Assembly: GCA_951802425.1 (NCBI GenBank)
Contig: OX637803.1
Coordinates: 1,426,001-1,490,000 of the forward strand
Direction of reading: 5' to 3'
Length of the DNA: 64,000 nt
Origin: Clavaria fumosa
Taxonomy: Eukaryota > Basidiomycota > Agaricomycetes > Agaricales > Clavariaceae
The position numbers were made by a program, and so were the translations under genes. Below, piece after piece: positions 11,540 to 22,124 of the stretch; position 1 is the first letter of the stretch, and each line of letters opens with the position of its first letter. The notes beneath the pieces were generated by a model. It saw nothing but the letters and a program-made list of their open reading frames with translations, was not told where the DNA came from and ran no database searches.

Positions 11540-11830
11540 TGTGACAGGGACAGTCGGCAGGCAGTGACAGCTACAGCAAGGACTATAGTGAGTAGGGAGT
11601 GGGCAGTGACAGTGAGTAGGGAATAGGAAGCAGGTGAGGAACAGGGAGGAGCAAGTGAGCAGGGGGTGGGCAGCAATGGTGACAGGGAGCAGGGAGCTGG
11701 TGGTGACAGCAAACAGGGAGCAGGCAGCAATGGTGACAGTGAGCAGGGGGTGGGCAGTGAACAGGGATCAGGCAGCAACTGTGACAGTGAGCAGGGGTTG
11801 GGCAGCAACAGCAATGGTGAGCAGTGAATG
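11540..11830. repeat. GC-rich minisatellite, inverted relative to 2050-2685
   Basis: Degenerate units such as GTGAGCAGGGGGTGGGCAGC and AATGGTGACAGGGAGCAGGG. The reverse complement (CCCTGCTCCCTGTCACCATT) resembles the array upstream of the Helitron. Confidence 0.75.
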
Positions 11831-11929
11831 AGCAGTGATGGCAACAGTTATAGCAGGTGCAACTTGAGTTCACACAAGGGAACAGTAATTTATGTATTGT
11901 TAGTTCAATGCAGTATTACAAAGATGGGA

Positions 11930-12370
11930 GGGCACATCTGGCTGCCCATTGCCGCTGCCACTGCTGTTACCTCTATCGTCGCTGCTGCTGCCACTGCCAC
12001 TGCCGCCCTCGCCTCCTGTCATTGTCATTGTCCCTGGGGGAAAGGGAGGAGAAGTAGAGAGAGAGAGGAGGAGAGGCATGGGGAGGCACCGCTGCTGCCG
12101 CAGCTGCTGTCGTCGTCGCTGTCGTCGCTTGGGGCAGGGAAGAGAGGAGAGAGAGAGGAGAAAAAGTGAAGGGGGAGAGGGAGCTACCGCTGCCACTGTC
12201 GTCACAGTTCTCAACCTGTAGATAGAAGAAGAAAAATTAACCTGCGTAGATAGAAGAAAAAAGAGAAAAGAGAGGGGGAGAGGACACACCTGCTGCTGCT
12301 GCTGCTGCCACTGCCACCCTTGCCTTTGTCACTGCAGCCATCACTGTCACCTCTGTCACTGCCTCCCTTG
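11930..12370. repeat. Trinucleotide-rich low-complexity tract, left part
   Basis: CTG/GCC/GTC-rich sequence interrupted by purine-rich runs (GAGAGAGAGAGGAG). It is the left half of the repeat tract that was split by insertion of the LTR element at 12371; the right half resumes at 13742. Open frames here are composition artefacts. Confidence 0.75.
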
Positions 12371-12689
12371 TGTTGGAATTGGGTTATCTCACCCATCGAT
12401 CAGATAAGCATTTAGTCAATTCTCTTTAGTCATCAGTCCGGGCCCCTTAGTAATACAGTCATGTGATTACTTTGAGGTACTAACGCCATTGGTAGTTATT
12501 ATTAGCTATCACATGACCACAGTAGTATATAAGTAGCTCACCAGATGTAGTAGATACCCATCTGGTTATCCAGTTTTGTGCCCCGGACTACCACTACCGC
12601 TACCGACTCGACTTCGCTCATCGTCACCGTCGTCGTCCTTCGATAGGATCCTCACCGATCAGCCCACTGACAACCAGATTCTATTAACA
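12371..12689 (+). repeat. 5' LTR of Gag-only element
   Basis: 319 bp, TGTTGGAATT to CTATTAACA, with a TATA-like TATATAAGTAGCTC near 12533 that probably starts the transcript. Confidence 0.93.
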
Positions 12690-12722
12690 TAACCAGATAA
12701 ACACCTGTGCGCCTCCTCGATA

Positions 12723-13391
12723 ATGTCTTCGTCCTCATTGACTGGCACGACCCGAAGCGGGCCACAAGACGTGGACCAACTACTGTTGCAACGCCCCGCC
12801 AGCGCTCCCTCCGCCATTATTGGCTGGGTTATCTCGCTGATCACAGTATGGCGCGCATCAGTCAACTCTTTATTCACATCAGTACTCGAGCAACTTGCTC
12901 TCCTTGAGCGATGCATGGACGATGTCAACTCCCTCCTCGACGAACTCGATTCGAATATGTCTGACACCCGCACCCGCCTCGTCGACACCGAGACCACTGT
13001 CGCCGCCGCCCGTGCCAGTGTTGCCGCTCCCTCTACAGGTCGAGCAACCCGAGGCACCCCCACACCTGGTCGATACACCAAGTGTGAGAAGTGCCACACT
13101 CGTGGTCATATGGCACCCGATTGCCGCACCGCTGACCCCTCCGCCGTCCGACGCCGCATCACACAGAACAAGAAGCGACGGGCTCAGCGCCCCTTCGAGG
13201 CGCCACCCCCTGCCGCCCCTTACTTCCCGCCGCCGCTTGGACCAGCCCCCTACTACTATCCGCCGCTGCCACTCTATGCTGCCTCCACGACCATCGCCGC
13301 CGAGGCCACCGAATTGTGCCGCCGGATTGCACAATCCAATCGAGACCGCCGCCGTGCCCGCACGCCTGCTGTCGCCACCGCTCCTGCCTGA
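12723..13391 (+). CDS. Gag protein with CCHC zinc knuckle of non-autonomous LTR element
   Basis: A 222-residue protein, the only one in the element. The N-terminal half has a hydrophobic helix (IIGWVISLITVW) and a long coiled-coil-like stretch (LEQLALLERCMDDVNSLLDE). The middle carries CEKCHTRGHMAPDC, a CX2CX4HX4C knuckle that binds nucleic acid in retroelement nucleocapsids. The C-terminal third is rich in Pro and Tyr and then Arg (AAPYFPPPLGPAPYYYPPLP, SNRDRRRAR). The frame has no stop or shift, unlike every other retroelement frame in this window. Role: particle assembly and RNA packaging, by family knowledge. Codon choice is strongly GC-biased. Confidence 0.88.
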   Translation: MSSSSLTGTTRSGPQDVDQLLLQRPASAPSAIIGWVISLITVWRASVNSLFTSVLEQLALLERCMDDVNSLLDELDSNMSDTRTRLVDTETTVAAARASVAAPSTGRATRGTPTPGRYTKCEKCHTRGHMAPDCRTADPSAVRRRITQNKKRRAQRPFEAPPPAAPYFPPPLGPAPYYYPPLPLYAASTTIAAEATELCRRIAQSNRDRRRARTPAVATAPA

Positions 13392-13422
13392 AGACTGATC
13401 GATGGATTCGATTATGGGGGAG

Positions 13423-13741
13423 TGTTGGAATTGGGTTATCTCACCCATCGATCAGATAAGTGTTTAGTCAATTCTCTTTAGTCATCAGTCCGGGCCCCTT
13501 AGTAATACAGTCATGTGATTACTTTGAGGTACTAACGCCATTGGTAGTTATTATTAGCTATCACATGACCACAGTAGTATATAAGTAGCTCACCAGATGT
13601 AGTAGATACCCATCTGGTTATCCAGTTTTGTGCCCCGGACTACCACTACCGCTACCGACTCGACTTCACTCATCGTCACCGTCGTCGTCCTTCGATAGGA
13701 TCCTCACCGATCAGCCCACCGACAACCAGATTCTATTAACA
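13423..13741 (+). repeat. 3' LTR of Gag-only element
   Basis: 319 bp, same ends as the 5' LTR. Differences seen: AAGCATTT/AAGTGTTT (two), CTTCGCTC/CTTCACTC and CCACTGAC/CCACCGAC. Confidence 0.93.
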
Positions 13742-14730
13742 CCTTGCGGCCACCACTGTTGCTGTCACCTCTGTCACTGTCACCTCTGTCGCTGCCGCCG
13801 TCACTGTCACCTCTGTCGCTGCCGCTGTCACTGTCACCTCTGTCGCTGCCGCCGTCACTGTCACCTCTGTCGCCACCGCCGTCACTGTCACCTCTGTCAC
13901 TGCCACTGTCACTGTCACCTCTGTCACCGCCACCATCACTGTCACCTCTGTCGCTGCCGCCATCACTGTCACCTCTGTCGCTGCCACTGTCACTGTCACC
14001 TCTGTCGCCGCCGCTGTCACTGTCACCTCTGTTGCTGCTGCCATCACTGTCACCTCTGTTGCCGCCGCCATCACTGTCACCTCTGTTGCCACTGCCATCA
14101 CTGTCACCTCTGTCGCTGCCGCCATCACTGTCACCTCCATCACCACTGCCGTCGTTGTCACCTCTGTTGCCGCCTCTTTCACCGCTGCCGTTGCTGTTGA
14201 AGAAGAAAAAAGAGAAAAGAGAGGGAGAGAGGACACACCTGCTGCAGCCACCGCAGCCGCCCTCGCCTTTGTCGCTGCAGCCATCGCTGTCACCTCTGTG
14301 GCTGCTGCTGTTGCTGTTGCCTCTGTCACCACTGCTGTTGCTGTTGCTGCCACCAGTGTCACTGTCACCTCTGTTGCTGCCTCCCTCACTGTCACCTCTG
14401 TCACCACCACAGTTGCTGTCGCCTCCATCGCTGTCGCCCCTGTTGCCACCGCAGTTGCTGTCGCCTTCATCGCCGCTCTCCTCACCCTGTCCTTGCTGTC
14501 ATTGCTGTTGCCTCTGTTGCCACTGCCGTCGCTGTTGCCTCCATCGCCACCACTGTTGCTGTCGCCTCTGTCGCCACCACCATCGCTGTCGCCTCTGTCG
14601 CCACCTTTGTGGCCACCGCCATTGCCGTCACCTCCATCGCCGCTCTCGTCACCCTGTTGTCACCGTTGTTGCTGTTGCCTCTGTCACCGCGGCCGTCGCT
14701 GTCACCTCTCGTCAACCTGTGGTCACTGTC
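13742..14730. repeat. 27-bp minisatellite GTCACTGTCACCTCTGTCGCTGCCGCC
   Basis: At least 14 regular copies between 13755 and 14180, each giving nine residues in any frame, then a purine-rich break (14200-14235) and more degenerate CTGTTGCTGTCGCC units to about 14730. Resumes the tract cut by the LTR element. Confidence 0.88.
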
Positions 14731-15195
14731 GTTGCTCAGGGGATGGGAGGAGAAGGAGGGGGAAGGGGAAGGAGAGTGAAAGGAGAGGCATGGGGAGGCA
14801 TTACCGCCACTGCCGCTGTGGTTGTTGCTGTCATCACTTGGGGCAGGGAAGAGAGGAGAGAGAGAGGAGAAAAAGAGAAGGAGGAGAGGGAGACAGAGGA
14901 CTCACCTAGGGGGAGAGGGAGCCACCGCTCCCACTGTCGTCATCATCATCAACCTGTTAGAAAGAAGAAGGAAAAAGAGAAAAGAGGAAAAGGGGGAGAG
15001 GACGCACCTGCCACCGCCGCTGCCACCATCGCCATCGCCTCTGTTGCCTTGTGTTAGTCAGAGGGAAAGAGGGAGAGACCTTGCCTCAGTCAGAGGGAGA
15101 GAGGGAGAGAAGAAGAGAGGGAGAGGGAGAGACCTTGCCTCAGTCAGAGGAGAGAGGGAGAGAAGAAGAGAGGGAGATAGAGAAGGCGCGACATT
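14731..15195. repeat. Purine-rich low-complexity tract with 50-70 bp tandem units
   Basis: GGGAGAGA-rich sequence. From 15057 to 15190 the unit GAGACCTTGCCTCAGTCAGA followed by GGGAGAGA/AGAAGAGA runs occurs two to three times. No gene. Confidence 0.7.
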
Positions 15196-15506
15196 ACTGT
15201 TGTTCATCACATCTGAGTTTAAAATGGCCATGATGCGGAATCACTTGTACATGTTAAAAACTTTTTCAAAATTCATGAAAATAATATTGTAGGGTATGAT
15301 ACTAAGTTCCTATGAGCTGACAAAATTTGGAGAGATTTCCTCCAGAACTTCTTGAGATATAGACTAAGTAATGAGTCTGAGTTTAAATGGCAGACTAAGA
15401 AAGGCAAAAAGTTCCCATGGTAAAATTTATGAATGAACAAAAACATGCCAAAAATCCCCGCAAAATTGAGGAATGAACGATCCTTCCATAAACGGAAGGA
15501 CTCGTA

Positions 15507-16007
15507 ACCTATGGTCCTTCATCCTCTGGTGAATTGTTCACATCATTTTCTGATGCTGATTTTGGAGGGTGCAAGCAGTCTGGCAAGTCCACCAGTGGGT
15601 ACTTGATTAAAGTTGGGACTGGTGCTGTAAGCTGGAGAAGCAAATTGCAGCCAATTGTGGCCTTGTCTACCACAGAGGCTGAGTATATTGCTGCAGTTGA
15701 GGCTGGAAAGGAGATGATATGGATGCACAACATTCTTAGTGAATTTGGGTACAAACCCAGTTTGCCATCCAAGTTGAGAGTTGACAACCAGTCTGCCATG
15801 AATGTGGCAAAGAACCCTGAGCACCATGGTCGCATGAAGCACCTGGATTTGAGATTGTATTGGCTCAGGGAGAAAGTGGAGGCTGGAGTGATTTCACTCT
15901 CATATATACCTACTACAGAGATGCCTGCAGATATTCTGACTAAAGGGTTGCCTAGGGCACAGGTTGAAGTATGTAGGCATCTCATGGGACTTCAGGAAGA
16001 GATGTGA
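15507..16007 (+). pseudogene. Ty1/copia RNase H 3' fragment
   Basis: C-terminal end of a copia Pol polyprotein, about 160 codons. It holds FSDADFGGCKQSGKSTSGY, VSWRSKLQPIVALSTTEAEY and LRVDNQSAMNVAKNPEHHGR, which carry the acidic catalytic residues of the RNase H, and the usual ending YIPTTEMPADILTKGL. Everything upstream (gag, protease, integrase, reverse transcriptase) is missing: sequence before 15500 is unrelated. The stop TGA is followed by a polypurine tract and an LTR, so the 3' end of the element is intact. Confidence 0.92.
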
Positions 16008-16010
16008 GAT

Positions 16011-16020
16011 CAAGGGGGAG
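16011..16020 (+). other. Polypurine tract of copia element
   Basis: CAAGGGGGAG directly before the LTR start TGTTGAATGT, the plus-strand primer site. Confidence 0.85.
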
Positions 16021-16326
16021 TGTTGAATGTGATAGCCCATCCTTCCTTCACATTAGTTTCACCTTCCTAAGTTGTATAGTTGCCCAGGGCTCTTTCCTTT
16101 CACCCTCAGGCATTATGTAACTGTTGTTGCTTATGTAAGCATGGATACTTCGCCACAGAGTCCAGTTTCAGTCCCTCAGTGACTTGTACTGGACTCTAGG
16201 TGAGTGTCCCCTCATGTACTTCATTTACCTATGTACTTTTACTAATTTAGTGACTTGTACTGGACTCTAGTCATCCAGTGAGGCTCTAGGAGCCCTGTAC
16301 ACTCATCTACATAGGTCTCCTTGACA
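16021..16326 (+). repeat. 3' LTR of the copia element
   Basis: Starts TGTTGAATGTGATAGCCC and ends GTCTCCTTGACA. The end is fixed by comparison with the inverted copy at 17702-18010. Inside, GTGACTTGTACTGGACTCTA occurs twice. Confidence 0.88.
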
Positions 16327-16616
16327 AGGACACCCATTGATGGGCCAAAGGGCTAAGGGATAGCCGCGTTTCTGAGTGAGATATGATGAAATTTCGAACT
16401 GGATGGAATTGAGTGGGCAACAACGAAAGTAGCGATTGCGAGGGAACGAGTTGTGCGAATTACTGCGAACTTTGTGGGCTGGTGGGCCGAGATAGGTAGT
16501 ACTGGCACCCCAAATGGCGAGTGGATAGGATAATGGGTTGTTGAGTTACAATGAATTTTGTCACAGGAGGGCGTCTGTGAGGCAAAATGGGAAATGATGA
16601 TTGTGGGCGAATGACT
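16327..16616. other. Unassigned sequence, left flank of MITE
   Basis: No open frame with recognisable content. Together with 17241-17701 it forms the sequence into which the MITE inserted. Confidence 0.5.
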
Positions 16617-16617
16617 A

Positions 16618-17240
16618 CAGTTATCTATCACTACTTGAGACAACCAAATAAGTCTGGCCTCATGGTAGAGTTTTGGGGCCTTCTGGACAAATTATGAATT
16701 GGGCAATGAATTATCTCATATGTAGTCTAGGATTCTATCAAAAATTTACACTTATTGGGGCAAAGGTGAGCTGTAACAAGCAGGATCAGTGTAAAAAGTT
16801 CTTATCATCATAAGTATCACCACATGAGATGTGACACAATCACACTGCTGGCCATTGCCACTCTGTTAGTCTAATTGTAGTCAATTGCATCTCCCTTGCT
16901 GTTGTATGTCTCTTCCTCATCATTGTCATCTTCCTCCTCCTCAATGGTGCATTTGGGTCAAGAAATGTGTACCAGAAAATTGATGCATGAGATATGAGAC
17001 AGCCCAAATAGGAAAGTTGTGATGTGACATCACATAAATATTCCATCCAGCAAGCCCTCTGAGCTGATTGATGTCTCAATGCTCATTTGCAGCATGAAAC
17101 AACCCAACACAAACACAAGTTATAGGTAGCACATTCCCAATGACTCTGAGAGAAAGTCTGAAGTGAACCAATTCTCAGGTGTTACAAGAATTCAATTTGT
17201 CTCATGTGGTGTTACTGTCTCAAGTAGTGATAGATGACTG
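16618..17240. mobile_element. Tc1/mariner-like MITE, 25-bp TIRs, TA target site
   Basis: A 623-bp element bounded by CAGTTATCTATCACTACTTG (16618) and its inverted match ending GTAGTGATAGATGACTG at 17240; the 25-bp terminal repeats differ at one position. Both sides are flanked by TA (16616-16617 and 17241-17242), the target duplication of the Tc1/mariner group, and the CAGT start is also typical. No transposase motif is seen inside. A subterminal motif CACCACATGAGA recurs internally near 16817, a MITE-like feature. Confidence 0.85.
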
Positions 17241-17701
17241 TAATGCGAATCGTGCAAAACCCCGCGTGCTGGTAGAAACAATATGGTATGCTGGGTCCAC
17301 AAAGAATCAAGGGAATCCTAGTGGTGGTTACTGAGATATTTGCCACTCTGGGATATGGTCTGGGAGGCGAAATGGGCACAGTGCCAGATCTCGGGAACGG
17401 GTGATCGGATCGGTGTGAAACCTGGTACGACGATGGATGCAGTAGGTGCAAGGCGTCTGACAGAGTTTGGAGTGAATCCGTAATTGGGATCCCAAGATAT
17501 GAGATATTGGAGAAATAGGAGAACAATGTCTCAGATGGAGCCAGGCGCACTGCGAGCCAGTCCGAGCAGCTAACGACGTAAAACTCCGTATTCCGGGGTA
17601 TTGGAAGGCGTAAAATCTGTTGGTCGAAACGGCGAGGCAATCAGAGCAGTAGTTCTCGAGATATAGTCGATTTTTGCACTCAGAGGCCGGGTCTCATAAT
17701 C

Positions 17702-18010
17702 TGTCAAGGAGACTTATGTAGATGAGTGGACAGGGCTCCTAGAGCCTCACTGGATGACTAGAGTCCAGTACAAGTCACTAGATTAGTAAAAGTACATAGG
17801 TAAATGAAGTACATGAGGGGACACTCACCTAGAGTCCAGTACAAGTCACTGAGGGACTGAAACTGGACTCTGTGGCGAAGTATCCATGCTTACATAAGCA
17901 ACAACAGTTACATAATGCCTGAGGGTGAAAGGAAAGAGCCCTGGGCAACAACTATACAACTTAGGAAGGTGAAACTAATGTGAAGGAAGGATGGGCTATC
18001 ACATTCAACA
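17702..18010 (-). repeat. Inverted LTR of the copia family
   Basis: Reverse complement of the LTR at 16021-16326, about 309 bp, starting TGTCAAGGAGAC and ending CATTCAACA on the plus strand. Its flanks (TAATC before, CTAAC after) are not a target duplication and no polypurine tract abuts it, so it is a rearranged fragment rather than a clean solo LTR. Confidence 0.88.
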
Positions 18011-18489
18011 CTAACTACACTATGCACAAATGCTAGACTACAATGGTGTCCCACCCATCTGCCATCTCCTCCTCATCTCCTTCAACTTCAGCCAGTACTG
18101 TGACACCCATAACATCATTGCCCTTCACTAGACCTAACTTACTCCACATACCAATGCAAATCAATGCCCAAGTTGACTGAGCTGACAGCCAATTCTGGAC
18201 ATGCGACAATAGGATCCACCCTTGACTGGCTACCCACATACCCCTATGAAGGGTATGGGTTTTGAAAGGGTCCAGAATCCATTACCCATACCCACACATG
18301 GCCATACCCATGAAGCATACCCATGCAATTCACTACTGACATCCAACTGGACTTTGCTCCACCCTCCGATCCTCCAAGCACGATCATGACAGTGTATCCA
18401 GACTGACACCTTTGTAGTCCTCCAATGAATATGTCCTCAGAATAACCCTGTCATAGCACCTGCCTAAACCCAGTCTGTAGTCAACCCCC
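18011..18489. other. Unassigned leader-like sequence before gypsy gag
   Basis: No convincing open frame. It contains a short degenerate repeat of ACCCATACCC-type units around 18240-18330. It may include the decayed LTR or leader of the following gypsy remnant, but no boundary could be fixed. Confidence 0.4.
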
Positions 18490-20168
18490 ATCCCCTAGGG
18501 AACCAGAGGCTGACACCCCACTTTCCGTAACTCCAAGTGAAGTCTCGTCTCCCGATGTCACTACCCCAACCAGCCGAGACCCTGCAGCAGCCCCGCCTAA
18601 TCTCGCCGAAGCCATCCGAGCCCTCGCTGAGTCCACCAAGGACAAGGGCTCGTCACAGTCATGAGTTAGGGAACCTGAACCCTTTGACGGGTCCGACCCC
18701 TGCAAACTCCATAGTTTTCTGGTCCAATGCAAATTAAATTTCCAGGACCGGCTGAACAACTTCCAGAAGGACTCAGTAAAAGTTAATTTCGCTGTCTCCT
18801 TCCTCCAAGGTACAGCCCTTGAATGGTTTGAACTGGCCCTCCTTGAAGAAGCTCTGGAAGAAGATTGGCTTGAAGACTGGGGCCTGTTCCTTTGGGAACT
18901 CAAAAACAATTTTGGCCCCTTTGACCCGACCGGAGATGCGGAAGCGGAGATTGACCATCTCTGCATGAAGGACTCGCACCATGTCACCAAGTACAATGTC
19001 GAGTTCAACCACATTTCCGTGCACCTTCACTGGGATGAAGCCATGCTCCACCACAACTATTACCATGGCCTCCCAAACCAGATCAAGGATGAAATTACCT
19101 GGATCGGGAAACCGACCTTGCTTCTGGAACTCTGGAAGCTCACCCATGACATTGACTGACATTACTGGGAACACTGCAGGGAGCTTGCACGTGAGGCTCC
19201 AAAGGGGGATAACTCCTCAAAAACCGAGAAAAAGCCCCAGAATCAGAATCAGAACTGCTCTGGACAGTCCGGGGCAAATAAGTCTGGAAAATCGAATTCC
19301 GGCAATTCGCCAAGTTCTTCCATTCAGGCGAAGAAGTCCAATCCCCTCAAAGGAAAATCGGCAAAGACAGGAAGTTAACCCCAGAAGAGCGCCAGCAGTG
19401 CTTTGATAATAATTTGTGCCTAGTTTGCAGAGGCACCGGACATGTTGCGAAGGACTGTCTGAAGACCACCTGGAATCAGAAGGGTAAGGTGCGTGCAGCT
19501 GTGACTTCCAAACTGCAGTCCGAAGCCAAACCTAAGGCAGCAAAAAACTCATAAGCAGCCCTTCGAACTCCACACAGCCGGAGGGTTGCTCCGAAGCAGC
19601 CTGTGTGACTTATGAGTTCCGCCTCAGCGCATCTGCCATTTCTGACCCCACCGACTCCCTGTACATTAATTTGACTGTGCCAAATTTATCCGGTTCCCCG
19701 TACATCTGCACCCTGATTGATTTGGGGTCTTCACATTCATTTATAAATCCAAAATTTGTCTGGGAACACCAACTCCGCACATTCCCGATCCTGCCTCGAA
19801 AACTCCTCTTGTTCGATGGATCATCAATGTCCATTGTATCAACTCTCCTGATCCATTTCCCGACCAGAGAAACCTTTAAGGTGAAACTCCTGGTTGCCCC
19901 GATGATGGACTGCTCTGCTGTCCTTGGATACAACTGGCTCACCCGCTATAATCCAACGATTGACTGGGCCAAGAGCACTATTAGTTTCTGAACAATGGGA
20001 AAAGAAAGCCACAATATTCCGACCCCAAATCCCAAACCCCAACTCAAGACTGCTGCATTGGACATTCAATTCGTCGATGCAGCAACACTTTCCGAGATTG
20101 CCAAACTAAAGGGATCAAGAGTCTTCATTCTAGACTATGTCCGGGATGAAACTTCTGTACGTTCTGTT
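18490..20168 (+). pseudogene. Ty3/gypsy gag and protease remnant
   Basis: Gag runs in one frame from about 18490 to TAA near 19551, with TGA at 18662 (before VREPEPFDGSDPCKL) and TGA at 19157 (before HYWEHCREL). It has the gypsy Gag fold region (FAVSFLQGTALEWFELAL, LCMKDSHHVTKYNVEFNHI) and a CLVCRGTGHVAKDC knuckle near 19420. A separate frame (19605-19991) is an aspartic protease with LIDLGSSHSFINPKFVW, whose D-x-G-S replaces the usual DSGA, and ends in LGYNWLTRYNPTIDW. The frame is cut by the chromovirus LTR at 20169; the expected downstream reverse transcriptase is not found on the other side. The Gag is the same family as the one at 26237-27338 on the other strand. Confidence 0.85.
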
Positions 20169-20659
20169 TGTAACGATTTGGCCGCTCAACTCTGACGAGA
20201 CCCCTCTGTACAGGAACAATAGATGCTGAACCTGTGCAGCCTCCATTGGGAGTCTGACTCCATGGCCAACTAAGCAATACTGGACATTTGCAGAAGCTGC
20301 CAAGGCAACCCTGGACTGGCTTGAGGAAGAGACCAAGGCCTTGAGGTATATTAATAGCACTGAAGAACCCACGAACAGCCCCTCCCATCAGATCGCAGTC
20401 GCACACAGCCCCTCCCATCAGACTGCAGCACCGGAGGAAGAATTCGCCGTGCTCTCCATAACCGGGAGAGCCAGTAACCAAGTACCGAATGGTAGATGCT
20501 GCCATAGAACAGATAGCCAACCCCTTATGCCTAAGGACTATAAGTATGAGACCCCCATGTACGAATATCCCTAGCTTTGTTATTCAAAGAGCTTGTGCCC
20601 ATAATACGCCTCTCCACGAATAAGTCCCATATACTGCCAATGACAGACTGTTCATTACA
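20169..20659 (+). repeat. 5' LTR of chromovirus
   Basis: 491 bp, starting TGTAACGATTTGGC and ending GTTCATTACA. Holds two 30-bp CAGCCCCTCCCATCAGATCG units near 20375-20435. Confidence 0.88.
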
Positions 20660-21269
20660 AAATAACAAAGCTGGAAACCACCACACCCACTGTCCAACCT
20701 GGACAAACTACCAACAAACTGATCATCGCCGCTGACCAAGAGAAGCCAGGACCCTTCCATGCAACCTATTGGTGTGTCATCTCCTAGTGAAGATGATATC
20801 GACTACCTCCTCCAGACCATACCCTACGCACTACCCCACCCATGACCTGCCTACACACACTCAGTCTACCTACACCCCGAAGGCTTCGAAGAAGGCATCC
20901 CACCAGCCGAATTTGACATGAATGTTGCTGCCCATACCCTATGAATCAGGTGTCGTGTTGACCGTTTTATCCCTTATCACAGCTATGCGATCAGCTGGGT
21001 TACGTATAATACAGACAATCACTGCATTCCTTTCTATGGACGCGAGAACAACAGCACCCCAGACTTGGAGATCAGATTCATCACCCTCTCAGCAAACAGC
21101 CAATTACCCACCGTACCCCCCCAACGAATCCTTACTTGGATCAGTTTCCTTAACGACAAAAACTCACTTCGAAAAGTTGCAGCAAAGTTGGTCCGTGACA
21201 TAATGCCCAAGGTCTTCGGAAAAGAAATACACCGATGATTGCCATTCGTATTACGAGAAACCACCCACT
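20660..21269. other. Chromovirus leader region
   Basis: Between the 5' LTR and the first Gag ATG. No primer-binding site complementary to a common tRNA end could be assigned with confidence, and no coding content is recognisable. Confidence 0.5.
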
Positions 21270-22124
21270 ATGTCAGCACCACCAACCACAACATATTCTA
21301 CTAGCATGGACGACAATTTTGGCTCTGGGATAGAGATCAGGAGCATGCAGATGAGGAAGAAAGAGATACGAGTAGCGAAACCAGAGGGCTTCGACAGATG
21401 GCCTGGAAATTACAGAAAATTCAAAAGACAGATTGGACTGTACCTCAGCATGAACAAGGACATCTACCACCAAGACCAGGAGAAAATTATATATGCGTTG
21501 TTGTATATGAGGAGTGGATTGGCCGAACTTTGGGCAGCCCAGTACATCAACACTTGCATTGTGATGAACGAGTGGGGAAACTGGATCGAGTTTAATAAAC
21601 AGCTTGATCATGCATTCACAGATAAAAATGAAGGATGATGAGCTTTGGGGAAGATGGAAGTGCAGAGGCAGGGAAGGGACCCAGCCATGACTTACTTTCT
21701 CAAGTTGGAGCAACTGGTGGCTGCTGCAGGAATCAATCTGTACTCAGACCCACAGGCGATTCTGTGGTGTGAGTGAGGCCTAAATGACGACTTGGTGGAA
21801 AGGATCTACATGGCAGGAATGGCTCCGACAACCTATGTGACCTACAAGGACAGAGCGGTCAAGTTGGACAAGATGATGAGGAGGCAGGCACTGAGGAAGA
21901 GGCAGAATGCCCCACAACGATATGAGGCAAAGCTCCTGGAAGCACCGAAGGTCGATGCCATGCAGGTCGATAGGTTCCATGCTCCAAGGGGAAACTGCTA
22001 CAACTGCAACGAAACTGGACATTTTGCGAGGGCTTGCCTGAAGCCCAAGACTCCTGCAGCCCATACAGATCATGTACGCCAATGGACAAGTAAACCCAGA
22101 GGGTACAGTGATGACATTTTGTGA
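21270..22124 (+). pseudogene. Chromovirus Gag with zinc knuckle
   Basis: One frame broken by TGA TGA at 21636-21641 and TGA at 21774-21776. The N-terminal part has KEIRVAKPEGFDRWPGNYRK and FKRQIGLYLSMNKDIY, the usual capsid start. After the stops come MTYFLKLEQLVAAAGI, a basic stretch (KMMRRQALRKRQN) and CYNCNETGHFARAC, a CX2CX4HX4C knuckle at about 21994-22035. The frame then leaves homology; the protease active-site motif expected just downstream is missing. Confidence 0.85.

Larger units (their letters stand above)
12371..13741 (+). mobile_element. Complete Gag-only LTR retrotransposon (TR-GAG-like), TSD CCTTG
   Basis: A full element of 1371 bp: two 319-bp LTRs, an internal region of 733 bp, and a perfect 5-bp target duplication (CCTTG at 12366-12370 and 13742-13746). 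The LTRs start TGTTGGAATT and end CTATTAACA, fitting the TG...CA rule. The LTRs differ at about four of 319 positions, so insertion is recent. The internal region codes only for a Gag with a zinc knuckle; no protease, reverse transcriptase or integrase is present, so mobilisation must depend on an autonomous partner. The purine tract ATGGGGGAG directly precedes the 3' LTR. I could not assign a primer-binding site. Confidence 0.93.

Noticed and set aside
13628..15057. Frames of 190-437 codons rich in Ser/Leu/Pro or Val/Thr/Ala
   Set aside because: Products of the 27-bp minisatellite and purine-rich tract; the same pattern appears in several frames and is interrupted by the LTR element at an arbitrary point.
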